Positions 14,732-22,425 of a stretch of 64,000 nucleotides of DNA are shown here, piece after piece. A program made the translations under genes and the position numbers. Under the pieces are notes generated by a model. It saw only the letters and a list, made by a program, of their open reading frames with translations, was not told where the DNA came from and searched no databases. This DNA comes from Propionicimonas sp. (GTDB lineage Bacteria > Actinomycetota > Actinomycetes > Propionibacteriales > Propionibacteriaceae): the NCBI GenBank assembly GCA_013791955.1, contig VMSW01000007.1:434001-498000 (forward strand), read 5' to 3'. Each line of letters starts with the position of its first letter. Positions within the stretch are counted from its first letter, which is position 1.

Positions 14732-15328
14732 TTACTCGTAGCAGTCCTGATCGATCGAATCCAGGCTCAACTCGACCACCTTGCCGCCGTCCACCACGAT
14801 TCGGTAGTAGGCCTTTTCGTTGCCGGCAACTGGCGCACCGCCTCGGCCCTCTTCGCCTTCCTCAGCCTCCCACTTGCCGAAGGCGGCTTTGAGTTGGGCC
14901 ACAGTGCTGCCGAGCTTGATGCCTTCGGGGGTGGCGACGTCGCCGGTGGCGTAAATGGCGATCAGCTTCCCGGTGTTAACCGAGAAGAAAAGCTGGCCGT
15001 TAATCGCCTCTTCCGACGGCGGTTGGGCTCCCAACAGGCGGCCGTCGCTAGCGCCGCCGCATTCGCCTTCGGTGCCAGTGATGCCTTCGGTGAGGCCGGA
15101 CGCCGTTGCCTCGGCCTTGGTTGCGCCCAGCTTCAGCGCACCGTAGCCGAGCGGACCGAGGGCATCGCCGACCGGCGCCGTCGGTGAAGTGCTGGGGGTG
15201 GCGGGGCCAGTCGGCATCGTGACCGGCGCGCTGGGCATCGCAGTTGGCGCAGGAACAGTGCAGGCGCTGAGCCCGAACAGCAGCGCGACGAGGGCGGCCG
15301 GGGCGGCAAACTTAGGGGTGTTTCGCAT
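14732..15328 (-). CDS. Putative lipoprotein, copy 1 of a tandem duplicated pair
   Basis: 198 residues from the ATG at 15328, with the same architecture as the next gene: lipobox LSAC (C23), Pro/Thr spacer, GPLGYGALKLGATKAEATAS, ECGGASDGRLLG, ATPEGIKLGSTVAQLKAAF and a C-terminal DQDCYE. The core domain is conserved between copies while the region 105-160 has diverged (the acidic stretch EAEEGEEGRGG is present only here), as expected after an old duplication. The ATG was chosen because the conserved leader of the two copies ends there; the open frame extends further upstream without similarity. Confidence 0.75.
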   Translation of the reverse strand: MRNTPKFAAPAALVALLFGLSACTVPAPTAMPSAPVTMPTGPATPSTSPTAPVGDALGPLGYGALKLGATKAEATASGLTEGITGTEGECGGASDGRLLGAQPPSEEAINGQLFFSVNTGKLIAIYATGDVATPEGIKLGSTVAQLKAAFGKWEAEEGEEGRGGAPVAGNEKAYYRIVVDGGKVVELSLDSIDQDCYE

Positions 15329-15557
15329 TTGATCCCCAATCGATAGAACTTCTTCAACTGATGGCAGCGACGCTAGCAGCGTCGGGCGCCCAGCGCGGGC
15401 ACCACCTCCTGGTGTGGTGCAGTTGGCAACCAGGCCGCGAGGCGGCGGTGATGTTGCGATCCTCCCCACCGACGCCGCGGTTGCGTCCTAAGGTGGCATT
15501 GGCAGTTGGACGTTGCGGCATCGGAGCCGTGGCGCCGCCGAAATAGGAGCGTTCATC

Positions 15558-16121
15558 ATGGACAACACCCCCATTGTTGAAGAAGCCGACCAATCAGTCC
15601 TGAAGTCCATTCGCATTGCCCTCGGCGTGCTCGGCCTGGTCTCACTGATCACCGGCGCGCTGATTCTGATTTGGCCCGACCACACCGCCATGATCGTCGG
15701 CGCCATCATCGCCAGCTATGCCGCCGTCGCCGGCCTGGTGAACCTGGGTATCGGCATCTTCAGTGGCAAACTCGGCCTCTGGACCAGGATCGGCTACCTC
15801 GCCCTCGGCTTGGTCTTCCTCGCCGCCGCCGGAGTGGCTTTCGCCAATCTCGGCCCGTTCGTCCTGGGACTGGCGGTGTTCTTCGGCATCTTCATTGGCA
15901 TCGCCTGGATCGTCGAAGGCGTCGTCTCCTTCTTCCTGCTCTTCGACAGCTCCTCAAAGGTGTGGACGGCGCTGTACGCGGTGATCAGCATCATCGCTGG
16001 CTCAACCCTGTTGGCGGCCCCGCTGTGGGGTGCGGAACTGTTGTGGCTGGTGCTGGGTGTCTCGCTGGTGTTCACCGGCGTGGTGCAGGTGGTGCGCGCC
16101 GTCCGGTTCGCCCGCAGCTAG
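15558..16121 (+). CDS. HdeD family (DUF308) membrane protein
   Basis: 187 residues; the ATG at 15558 has AGGAG eight bases upstream. Six hydrophobic segments are visible, arranged as DUF308 repeats, with GVLGLVSLITGALILIWPD at about 22-40 and a related GVSLVFTGVVQVVRAVR near the C-terminus. HdeD of Escherichia coli is an inner-membrane protein linked to acid resistance; actinobacterial members are mostly uncharacterised. No acid-stress genes are adjacent. It is convergent with the marR-like gene. Confidence 0.82.
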   Translation: MDNTPIVEEADQSVLKSIRIALGVLGLVSLITGALILIWPDHTAMIVGAIIASYAAVAGLVNLGIGIFSGKLGLWTRIGYLALGLVFLAAAGVAFANLGPFVLGLAVFFGIFIGIAWIVEGVVSFFLLFDSSSKVWTALYAVISIIAGSTLLAAPLWGAELLWLVLGVSLVFTGVVQVVRAVRFARS

Positions 16122-16177
16122 TCGGTGCTGCCGGACGCTGATGATGGCCAGCTAGGCCCGCGCGGTTAGCTGTTCGG

Positions 16178-16669
16178 TCACTCGAGTTGCTGCAGCCAGT
16201 CGGCGAGCAGTCGCTCCAGCTGGGCGCGTTTGGCCGGGCTGAGGGCTGCGACCAGTCGGGCCTCGTTTCGCATGTGTTCGGTGAAGGCAGCATCGATCAC
16301 GCGCTGGCCAGCTTCGGTGAGGCCGACGAAGCGACCGCGTCCGTCGGCAGCATTCTCTCGGCGGATGACCAGTCCGGAGGATTCGAGCCGATCAAGGCGC
16401 TTAGTGATCGCGCCGGTAGTGACCATGGTGTGGCGGGCCAATTCGCCGGGAGCCAACTCGTACGGCGGGCCTTGGCGACGAAGCGATGCGAGCACATCGA
16501 ACTCGCCCTCGCTCAAGTCGTAGTGGTCGTAGGTCTTCAGGACCTCGGTGCGCAATCGATCACCGAGTCGATGCAGGCGCCCGATGACGCCCATCGGGCT
16601 GACATCCAGGTCGGGACGCTCGTGGCGCCACTGCTCCTGGAGGCGAGCGACATGGTCAGAACTGGTCAC
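16178..16669 (-). CDS. MarR family transcriptional regulator
   Basis: 163 residues from GTG 16669 (GGAAGG about 13 bases upstream; no nearer in-frame start has a better site). Winged helix-turn-helix features: LSEGEFDVLASLRRQG (about 52-67), TTGAITKRLDRLESSGLVIR (about 84-103) and the wing DGRGRFVGLTEAG (about 108-120). It belongs to the MarR group that reads phenolic or oxidative signals. It is divergent from the EamA transporter, whose start codon sits inside an 18-bp palindrome (16701-16718) that is the obvious candidate operator. Confidence 0.85.
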   Translation of the reverse strand: MTSSDHVARLQEQWRHERPDLDVSPMGVIGRLHRLGDRLRTEVLKTYDHYDLSEGEFDVLASLRRQGPPYELAPGELARHTMVTTGAITKRLDRLESSGLVIRRENAADGRGRFVGLTEAGQRVIDAAFTEHMRNEARLVAALSPAKRAQLERLLADWLQQLE

Positions 16670-16673
16670 AGCG

Positions 16674-16718
16674 GAATAATACCTTCCCGGTAAGACATTA
16701 TTGCTTCCATGGAAGCAA
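16674..16718. promoter_or_regulatory. MarR/EamA divergent control region with an 18-bp palindrome over the EamA start codon
   Basis: TTGCTTCCATGGAAGCAA at 16701-16718 is perfectly symmetrical, and its central ATG is the start codon of the EamA gene. Next to it, between the two genes, AATAAT and ATTATT bracket TACC-TTCCC-GGTA, a second weaker dyad. MarR proteins usually bind 16-20-bp dyads of the TTGC...GCAA kind. Confidence 0.65.
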
Positions 16719-17572
16719 AGTGGCGCTGGATCGCTGTGACCGCAGTAGCCCCGATCGCCTGGGGATCGACCTACTACGTCACCAAGCAGTTCCTGCCTGC
16801 CGACGCGCCGCTTTGGGGGGCGGCGATCCGGGCCCTGCCGGCCGGAGTTCTCCTGCTGTTGCTGGCTCGCAAGCTGCCCAAGGGTGAGTGGTGGTGGCGC
16901 TCGGTCGTGCTTGGGCTGCTCAACTTCAGCGGGTTCTTCGTGCTCATCTACCTCTCCGCGCTGCTACTGCCCAGTTCGGTGGCCGCCTCGGTGATGGCGC
17001 TCGCGCCACTGGCGATGGCTGGCACCGGTTGGGCGATGCTCAACGAGCGCCCGACCATCTGGATGGGGGCCGGGGCCGTGGTCGGCATTCTTGGCGTGCT
17101 GCTGATCGTCGGCACCGGGGCCGCTGCCATCAATCCTTGGGGCTTGCTCACTTCGATCTCGGCGCTGGTGATGTCTTCGGTAGGGGCGGTGCTGAACAAG
17201 AAGTGGACGGCAGGCGTGCCGGTGCTGGCCTCCACCGCGTGGCAGGCCACCGCTGGCGGCGGGCTGCTGCTGATCGCGGCCCTCATCGTTGAGGGGCCAC
17301 TGCCAACTGTCGGACCACTTGGTTGGGCGGCCTTCGCCTACCTCTCGCTGTTCGCGACCGCGCTGGCCTCGGTGTGCTGGTTCGCTGGCCTTGCCGAACT
17401 GCCGGCTGGCACAGTCGGCATCGTGGGTCTGCTGAACCCGGTCACCGGTGTCTTGCTAGGCACCCTGTTGGCGGCCGAACAGCTCAGCTGGTTGCAGGCT
17501 GGTGGCATCGCCTTGGTGCTGATCGCCATCCTCGTCGGTCGGCGTACCTCAGCGGTGCAACCGGCGGGGTGA
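16709..17572 (+). CDS. EamA/DMT family transporter
   Basis: 287 residues, ten predicted membrane helices in two EamA repeats: the first from AVAPIAWGSTYYVTKQFLP (about 9-27) to VVGILGVLLIVGTGA, the second from ALVMSSVGAVLNKKWT (about 153-168) to the end. The proline/glycine pattern and WGSTY motif are typical of drug/metabolite exporters (RhaT/YdcZ-like). The substrate is unknown; divergence from a MarR regulator suggests export of a toxic or signalling metabolite. The ATG at 16709 is the centre of the proposed MarR operator, so repressor binding would also block translation initiation DNA. No strong Shine-Dalgarno sequence precedes it. Confidence 0.85.
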   Translation: MEAKWRWIAVTAVAPIAWGSTYYVTKQFLPADAPLWGAAIRALPAGVLLLLLARKLPKGEWWWRSVVLGLLNFSGFFVLIYLSALLLPSSVAASVMALAPLAMAGTGWAMLNERPTIWMGAGAVVGILGVLLIVGTGAAAINPWGLLTSISALVMSSVGAVLNKKWTAGVPVLASTAWQATAGGGLLLIAALIVEGPLPTVGPLGWAAFAYLSLFATALASVCWFAGLAELPAGTVGIVGLLNPVTGVLLGTLLAAEQLSWLQAGGIALVLIAILVGRRTSAVQPAG

Positions 17573-17713
17573 ACCCGCGGGGCGGTCCGGTGGCCCTAAC
17601 CACATTCGCGAACGCCGCGCTGGTAGCACTATTGCCCAATACCGACAACCCGAGGATGCTGTGCACAACAGCTCGGCCTCGGCGCTCCAAGCTGGGTTTG
17701 AGAAGGGCTCGGC

Positions 17714-18517
17714 ATGGATATTCAAGACAAGGTTTTCGTGGTCACTGGCGGCGGCAACGGGATCGGCCGCGAGGTGGTGCTGAACCTGCTCAGCAAGGGC
17801 GGCAAAGTGGCCGCGGTCGATCTCAGCGCGGACGGCCTGGCAGGCACCGCCGAGTTGGCCGGCGAACAGGCGGTCAATCTCAGTACCCATGTGGCCAGCG
17901 TCGCTGATGCGGCGGCCGTGGCCGTCCTCCCCGAGGCGGTAATCGCCGCCCACGGACAGGTCGACGCGCTGCTGAACGTGGCCGGCATCATTCAGAAGTT
18001 CGTGCCCTTTGCCGAGTTGAGCACACCAGAGATCGAGAAGGTGTTCGCGGTGAACTTCTGGGGGGTGGTCAACACCCTGCAGGCTTTCCTGCCGCATCTG
18101 GTGCAGCGACCGTCTGCGGCGATCGTGAACGTCTCCAGCATGGGCGGGTTCATTCCCGTCCCAGGGCAGACGATCTATGGCGCCAGCAAGGCGGCGGTGA
18201 AGCTGCTCACTGAAGGCCTGCACTCCGAACTGCGCGATACCCCGGTCAGGGTGACCGTGGTTTTCCCTGGCGCTATTGCCACCAACATCACCGGCAACAG
18301 CGGGGTGGTCATCCCCGGCTCCGATAGCGCCGAGGCGCCGAAGTTCAAGATGACTACCGCCACCGAGGCTGGTGAGGTGATCGTCAACGCGATGGCCAAG
18401 GGCGCATATCGGGCCACCATCGGTTCCGATGCCAAGATGCTCGACCGGCTGACCCGCTTGGCCCCGGAGCGCGCGATGGCGATGGTCGCCGAGCAGATGG
18501 CTTCGTTGCGCAGCTGA
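17714..18517 (+). CDS. Short-chain dehydrogenase/reductase (classical SDR)
   Basis: 267 residues; the ATG at 17714 has AAGGG upstream. Classical SDR signature: cofactor loop TGGGNGIG at 11-18, NVAG near 88-91, NVSS for the catalytic Ser, and Y155-GAS-K159. D39 after the second strand (AAVDLSADG) favours NAD(H) over NADP(H). The C-terminal part has the ATNITGNSG loop seen in short-chain alcohol/steroid-type reductases. The substrate is unknown. It is followed by family-2 repeats and a strong terminator. Confidence 0.85.
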   Translation: MDIQDKVFVVTGGGNGIGREVVLNLLSKGGKVAAVDLSADGLAGTAELAGEQAVNLSTHVASVADAAAVAVLPEAVIAAHGQVDALLNVAGIIQKFVPFAELSTPEIEKVFAVNFWGVVNTLQAFLPHLVQRPSAAIVNVSSMGGFIPVPGQTIYGASKAAVKLLTEGLHSELRDTPVRVTVVFPGAIATNITGNSGVVIPGSDSAEAPKFKMTTATEAGEVIVNAMAKGAYRATIGSDAKMLDRLTRLAPERAMAMVAEQMASLRS

Positions 18518-18540
18518 AGTTGGCCGCGTCCGCCCCTGTC

Positions 18541-18636
18541 CCCGAGCTGCGCATGGGGACGGTTCCGGTGAGCTGCTCATGGGGACAGACCCGCAGGAAC
18601 CGTCCCCATGAGCTGCGCGGAGGAACCGTCCCCTAA
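18541..18636. repeat. Family-2 repeats, inverted arrangement
   Basis: GAGCTGCGCATGGGGACGGT and a variant (GAGCTGCTCATGGGGACAG) face two copies in the opposite sense (GGAACCGTCCCCATGAGC and GGAACCGTCCCC). The inverted copies can form a hairpin of about 20 bp. The core is the same as in the 10930-11107 array. Confidence 0.8.
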
Positions 18637-18673
18637 GGTCGGACCCGAAGGTCGGACGCCCGCCCCAGAATTG

Positions 18674-18713
18674 CCGAAGGCCCGACCAGTCAGTTGACCG
18701 GTCGGGCCTTCGG
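18674..18713. terminator. Strong bidirectional terminator
   Basis: CCGAAGGCCCGACC at 18674-18687 pairs perfectly over 14 bp with GGTCGGGCCTTCGG at 18700-18713, loop of 12, followed by CTTT. It separates the convergent SDR and Nfn genes. Confidence 0.8.
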
Positions 18714-18720
18714 CTTTGAC

Positions 18721-21453
18721 TCAGAGGCCGTTGCGAGCCCGGCTGGCCTGCTCCTGGGCCTTGAACAGGCCGAAGCGGGGCAGGAACTTGTCCCAGTCGA
18801 TGGCGTGGCCGTCAATCTCGGGGCCGTCGATGCAGGCGTGCTTGCGCACCAGCTTGCCGGCCTCGTTCACCGGCACCATGCAGGCTCCACACATCCCGGT
18901 TGCATCAACCATGATGGAGTTCAGGCTGGCCACGGTATGGACGTCGTAGCCGCGGGTGAGATCTGCGACCGCGCGCATCATCAGCGGTGGGCCGATGGTG
19001 ACGACTTCGGCGATCTTTCGTCCCTCGCCAGCCTTGTTGGCCTCGAGCATGTCGGTCAGCGGCGTGGTCACGAAACCATGGATGCCGAAGCTGCCGTCGT
19101 TGGTGGCGTAGATCACTTCGAGTTGATCGCCGAACTCGGCCTTGATGGCGCCTACCCGCTCGGCCTCGCCGTCCCAGAACATCAGTTCCTTGCTGCGGAA
19201 ACCCGAGATCAGGGTGACGTGGTTACCCAGGCGCAGGTGCGCCCGCATGATCGGGTAGACCGGGGGCAGGCCCAGCCCGCCAGCGGTGAACACCACCGTC
19301 GAGTCGTCGGAGTAACGCTCCAACGCGCTGGGCTGACCCAGCGGCCCGGCGATACCGGCAAACGCCTCCCCGACGGTCATCTTGTTCATCTTCAGCGAGC
19401 TGGTGCCCATGCCCTGCACCACCAAAGTGATGGTGCCGGCCTCCGCGTCCCAGTCGGCCAGGGTGAGCGGGATCAACTCACCATTCGGCTCGGCCAGCAC
19501 GCGGACGAACTGACCGGCCTGTGCGGTGCGGGCGATCGATGGCGAGCGGATCTCGAACTCCTCGATGCCCTCGCTGAGGTGGGTCTTGGAGATGATCACC
19601 GGCAGCTCAGCGGCCAGGTCGGTGTAGGTCAGGGCCTGATCGACCCGCGAGCTGATCTCAGTAGCAGTCATCTGCTCCATCGCCGCCACCATCTCCCGCG
19701 CGGCCGACTGGCCATCGCCAGCCGCCCGAATGGCAGTGGAGCCGCCACGGGCCGCGTCGCCACCGGTGTAAACACCGGGCAGGGTGGTCTCCTTGGACGT
19801 GGTGCTGACCTGGTTGATGGTGCCCCACTTGCTCACCTGCAGCCGCGGTTCGGAATCCTTGATGATCGGGTTGGCGTCGTTGCCGAGCGCCATGATCACC
19901 AGATCGGCCGCAATCTGCTCGGTCTCCCCGGTCGCCACCGGACGGCGCCGACCCGACTCGTCCGGTTCGCCAAGGGCCATCTTCTCCACCACAGCGGTGG
20001 TGACGAAGTGGCTGTCGTTGGTGGAAAGGAACTCGACAGGGGAGCGCAGCTCGGAAACCACGATGCCCTCTTCCAGGGCGTGCTCGAGTTCCTCCAGCCG
20101 GGCTGGCATCTCGGCCTGGGTACGGCGATAAACGATCGTCACCTTGCCACCGAGTCGCTGCGACGTGCGGGCCGCGTCCATGGCGGTGTTGCCACCACCG
20201 ATGATCAGCACCTCTTTGCCCGGCACGACCGGCAGCGGGGTTTCGTGGTCGTCGGTGTGAGCCTGCATCAGGTTCACCCGGGTGAGGAACTCGTTGGCGC
20301 TCATCACGTTCAACAGGTGCTCGCCCGGCACGTTCAGGAACCGGGGCAGGCCGGCACCCGAACCGACGAAGACCTTCACGAAGCCAGCCTCGCGAAGCTG
20401 ATCGATGGTGGCGGTCTTGCCAACCACGAAGTTGGTTACGAAGCGGCCACCCAGCGCCTTGATCTTGAACACCACATCGTCAATGAGCTGGTTGGGCAGC
20501 CGGAACTCGGGGATGCCGTAGCGCAGCACGCCGCCCAACTCAGGGAAAGCCTCAAAAATCGTCACCGGGAAGCCGTCCGCGGCCAGCAGGTAGGCGGTGA
20601 TCAGACCGGCCGGGCCGGAACCAACGATCGCCACCGGTGGGCGAGTGCTCAGCTCCCAAGGGTTGGGACGGCCGGCGAAGCGGGCCTTGAGCTGCTCAGG
20701 CTCGGCCAGCTTTTCCCACTCGGGCAGGAACCATTCCAGCTGACCGATGCTCATCGAATGCTTGTGAATGCAGTGGCTCTGGCACTGCAACTCCTGCGGG
20801 CAGACCCGACCGGTCACGTTGGGCAGCGGGTTGACCGCCTCCAGGGATTCCAGCGCCTTGCGGAACTGTCCGGTGCCGATCAGTTCGAACATCGCCGGGA
20901 TATTGACGCTGACCGGGCAGCCGCCGTCCGGCTCGACCTGGCCGGCAGTCAGCACGCCGAGCACACACGGCTGCTTGGCGCACTGCATATCGCGCAGCGC
21001 CTCCAGCCAGACGAACAGCTCGACCTCGCGGCGGCTATAGCCCAGATCCATGTAGCCCAGGTAGCCCTTATTGACCAGTTCGAAGTCAGCGTTGCGCGCT
21101 TCTGGCTCGCGAATGTAGGGGCCGATGCCATTCAGCGAGGGCCACTTCTCGCTGGTGCCAGCGAACATCGGGTAGCGCGCGGAGAGTTGGGTGTCGACAG
21201 CCTTCATGAAGCCACGCTTGCGGGCCATCGGCAGTTCCCAAAGGATCCCCATCAGCTTCAGGCTGCCGGCGTCCTCGCGCAGCAGCGCGGCCCACAGTGC
21301 TTCAGTGAACTCAGGGGCGAACTCGGGCTGCTTCAGCGCCTCGGTGATCGCGGACACCTGCTCCTCGGTAAACGGTTCGTCGGGGGTCGCCGGCGAAAAG
21401 TTGACCAGGACGCTCATCACGTCGGTGGTGTCGGTGGCGATTTCGGTGGTCAC
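18721..21453 (-). CDS. Fused NfnB-NfnA-type NADH-dependent ferredoxin:NADP+ oxidoreductase
   Basis: 910 residues from GTG 21453, chosen for GAGGAG eight bases upstream. The N-terminal ~600 residues are GltD/NfnB-like: cysteines for [4Fe-4S] clusters in QCAKQPC (about 156-162), GGCP (about 176) and CPQELQCQSHC (about 214-224), an FAD loop VAIVGSGPAG (about 274) and an NADPH loop VLIIGGGNTA (about 416). The rest (about 615-910) is PyrK/NfnA-like, with an FNR-type FAD/NAD domain and GMCGACM (about 856) for a [2Fe-2S] cluster. Separate NfnA and NfnB form the flavin-based electron-bifurcating transhydrogenase of anaerobes; here both are one chain with B first. Alternative: a sulfide dehydrogenase (SudAB) fusion. 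It is a lone gene between repeats. Confidence 0.82.
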   Translation of the reverse strand: MTTEIATDTTDVMSVLVNFSPATPDEPFTEEQVSAITEALKQPEFAPEFTEALWAALLREDAGSLKLMGILWELPMARKRGFMKAVDTQLSARYPMFAGTSEKWPSLNGIGPYIREPEARNADFELVNKGYLGYMDLGYSRREVELFVWLEALRDMQCAKQPCVLGVLTAGQVEPDGGCPVSVNIPAMFELIGTGQFRKALESLEAVNPLPNVTGRVCPQELQCQSHCIHKHSMSIGQLEWFLPEWEKLAEPEQLKARFAGRPNPWELSTRPPVAIVGSGPAGLITAYLLAADGFPVTIFEAFPELGGVLRYGIPEFRLPNQLIDDVVFKIKALGGRFVTNFVVGKTATIDQLREAGFVKVFVGSGAGLPRFLNVPGEHLLNVMSANEFLTRVNLMQAHTDDHETPLPVVPGKEVLIIGGGNTAMDAARTSQRLGGKVTIVYRRTQAEMPARLEELEHALEEGIVVSELRSPVEFLSTNDSHFVTTAVVEKMALGEPDESGRRRPVATGETEQIAADLVIMALGNDANPIIKDSEPRLQVSKWGTINQVSTTSKETTLPGVYTGGDAARGGSTAIRAAGDGQSAAREMVAAMEQMTATEISSRVDQALTYTDLAAELPVIISKTHLSEGIEEFEIRSPSIARTAQAGQFVRVLAEPNGELIPLTLADWDAEAGTITLVVQGMGTSSLKMNKMTVGEAFAGIAGPLGQPSALERYSDDSTVVFTAGGLGLPPVYPIMRAHLRLGNHVTLISGFRSKELMFWDGEAERVGAIKAEFGDQLEVIYATNDGSFGIHGFVTTPLTDMLEANKAGEGRKIAEVVTIGPPLMMRAVADLTRGYDVHTVASLNSIMVDATGMCGACMVPVNEAGKLVRKHACIDGPEIDGHAIDWDKFLPRFGLFKAQEQASRARNGL

Positions 21454-21925
21454 GTGGCTTTCTCCTCGGCTTTGGTGCCCGGCGTCCCAGCGGCTGGGGC
21501 TGGGCGTCGGTGCGGCGGACGACAAGAGCATTGTCCCCCCAGTTGGGTATACCCCGGGGGAGATTCGCAAGGGACGTCGATGTTGTTAGATCTAGCCCCG
21601 GGAGTGGGTCGGTGACCGCCGGGACGTCAAGAGGTACTGGGGCAGGTCCGTCGGCTGTTGGGACGGATGCTGACAGCAGTAGTGCCGGGCTCATCGGTGG
21701 ATGGTCCGGCACTGGAGCCCTGAGGATAGGCGATCAATGTCGGCCTTGGCCAGCCAGGCTCCAAAGGGTAAGACCGCTAGTCGGGGCCGTATCGGAGTTG
21801 CCGCGCTCAGGCGGCCAGTTACGGGTGGCTGTGTCCTGGCTGTGAATCGCTGTCGGTGACTATCGCAACTCGGCAGTAGGTGAATACAATGCAGGCCTTA
21901 GCTCATTTCGGGGGGAGAGAGCGAG
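21454..21925. other. Divergent intergenic region upstream of the Nfn fusion
   Basis: 472 bp between the Nfn gene (minus) and a small membrane protein gene (plus). A TACAAT at 21885-21890 is a good -10 for the small gene. Nothing else could be assigned; frames in this stretch look like chance. Confidence 0.45.
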
Positions 21926-22123
21926 ATGCACTACTTCGTGCGTATCGGGGGAATGATCACAGGCGTCGTAGCTGGCAGTGGATTGCTGGCCTTCGCCCTC
22001 ACTTGGACGATGGCCCACTACGGCATCACGTCCAGCATCAGCGGGGTTTCGGTCTTCGTTGGCCTGCTCGTGGCCGGTTTGGTCGGGGCAGCGCTGGCGA
22101 AGGATTCCTGGTTCTACGTCTGA
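21926..22123 (+). CDS. Small two-helix membrane protein
   Basis: 65 residues. The ATG at 21926 is preceded by GGGGGGAGAG at a suitable distance and by a -10-like TACAAT 36 bp upstream. Two membrane segments are clear: GGMITGVVAGSGLLAFALTW (8-27) and SGVSVFVGLLVAGLVGAALA (39-58), joined by a short loop. No family is recognised. It is convergent with tRNA-Gly. Confidence 0.6.
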   Translation: MHYFVRIGGMITGVVAGSGLLAFALTWTMAHYGITSSISGVSVFVGLLVAGLVGAALAKDSWFYV

Positions 22124-22151
22124 GCGTCGCGCCCGCATCGGGCGGTTTCAG

Positions 22152-22222
22152 AGCGGATGACGGGAATCGAACCCGCATGGCCAGCTTGGAAGGCTGGGGC
22201 TCTACCATTGAGCTACATCCGC
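22152..22222 (-). tRNA. tRNA-Gly (anticodon TCC)
   Basis: On the minus strand a 71-nt cloverleaf: 5' acceptor GCGGATG pairs with CATCCGC, discriminator T; D-arm GCTC-AATGGTA-GAGC; anticodon stem CCAGC/GCTGG with loop CTTCCAA (anticodon TCC, reads GGA); T-arm CGGG-TTCGATT-CCCG. CCA is not encoded. No integrase or duplicated 3' end marks it as a used attachment site. Confidence 0.95.
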
Positions 22223-22425
22223 GTGCGCCAGCAGCGCGCAGCCAAGACTAACCGAAGCTCAGGGGCAAAGTCGCGCTGGCTCGGGTCGGCCGTGGCGCTG
22301 CTGCCAGGTGAGGCGATCCCGGGTTGTGACGGTCGGTGCGACGGCGTCACGGAGGCCGAGTGTGACCAACGCCGCGTGCCTAGCTAAGATTGCCCGGTCT
22401 GTCTACTTCCATCCAGGAGCCCGCA

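Noticed and set aside
18694-21615. A 973-codon plus-strand open frame
   Set aside because: It is the antisense shadow of the Nfn fusion gene, whose motifs are unambiguous on the minus strand.
22152-22222. tRNA-Gly as an integration site
   Set aside because: No integrase and no duplicated tRNA 3' end were seen within several kilobases.
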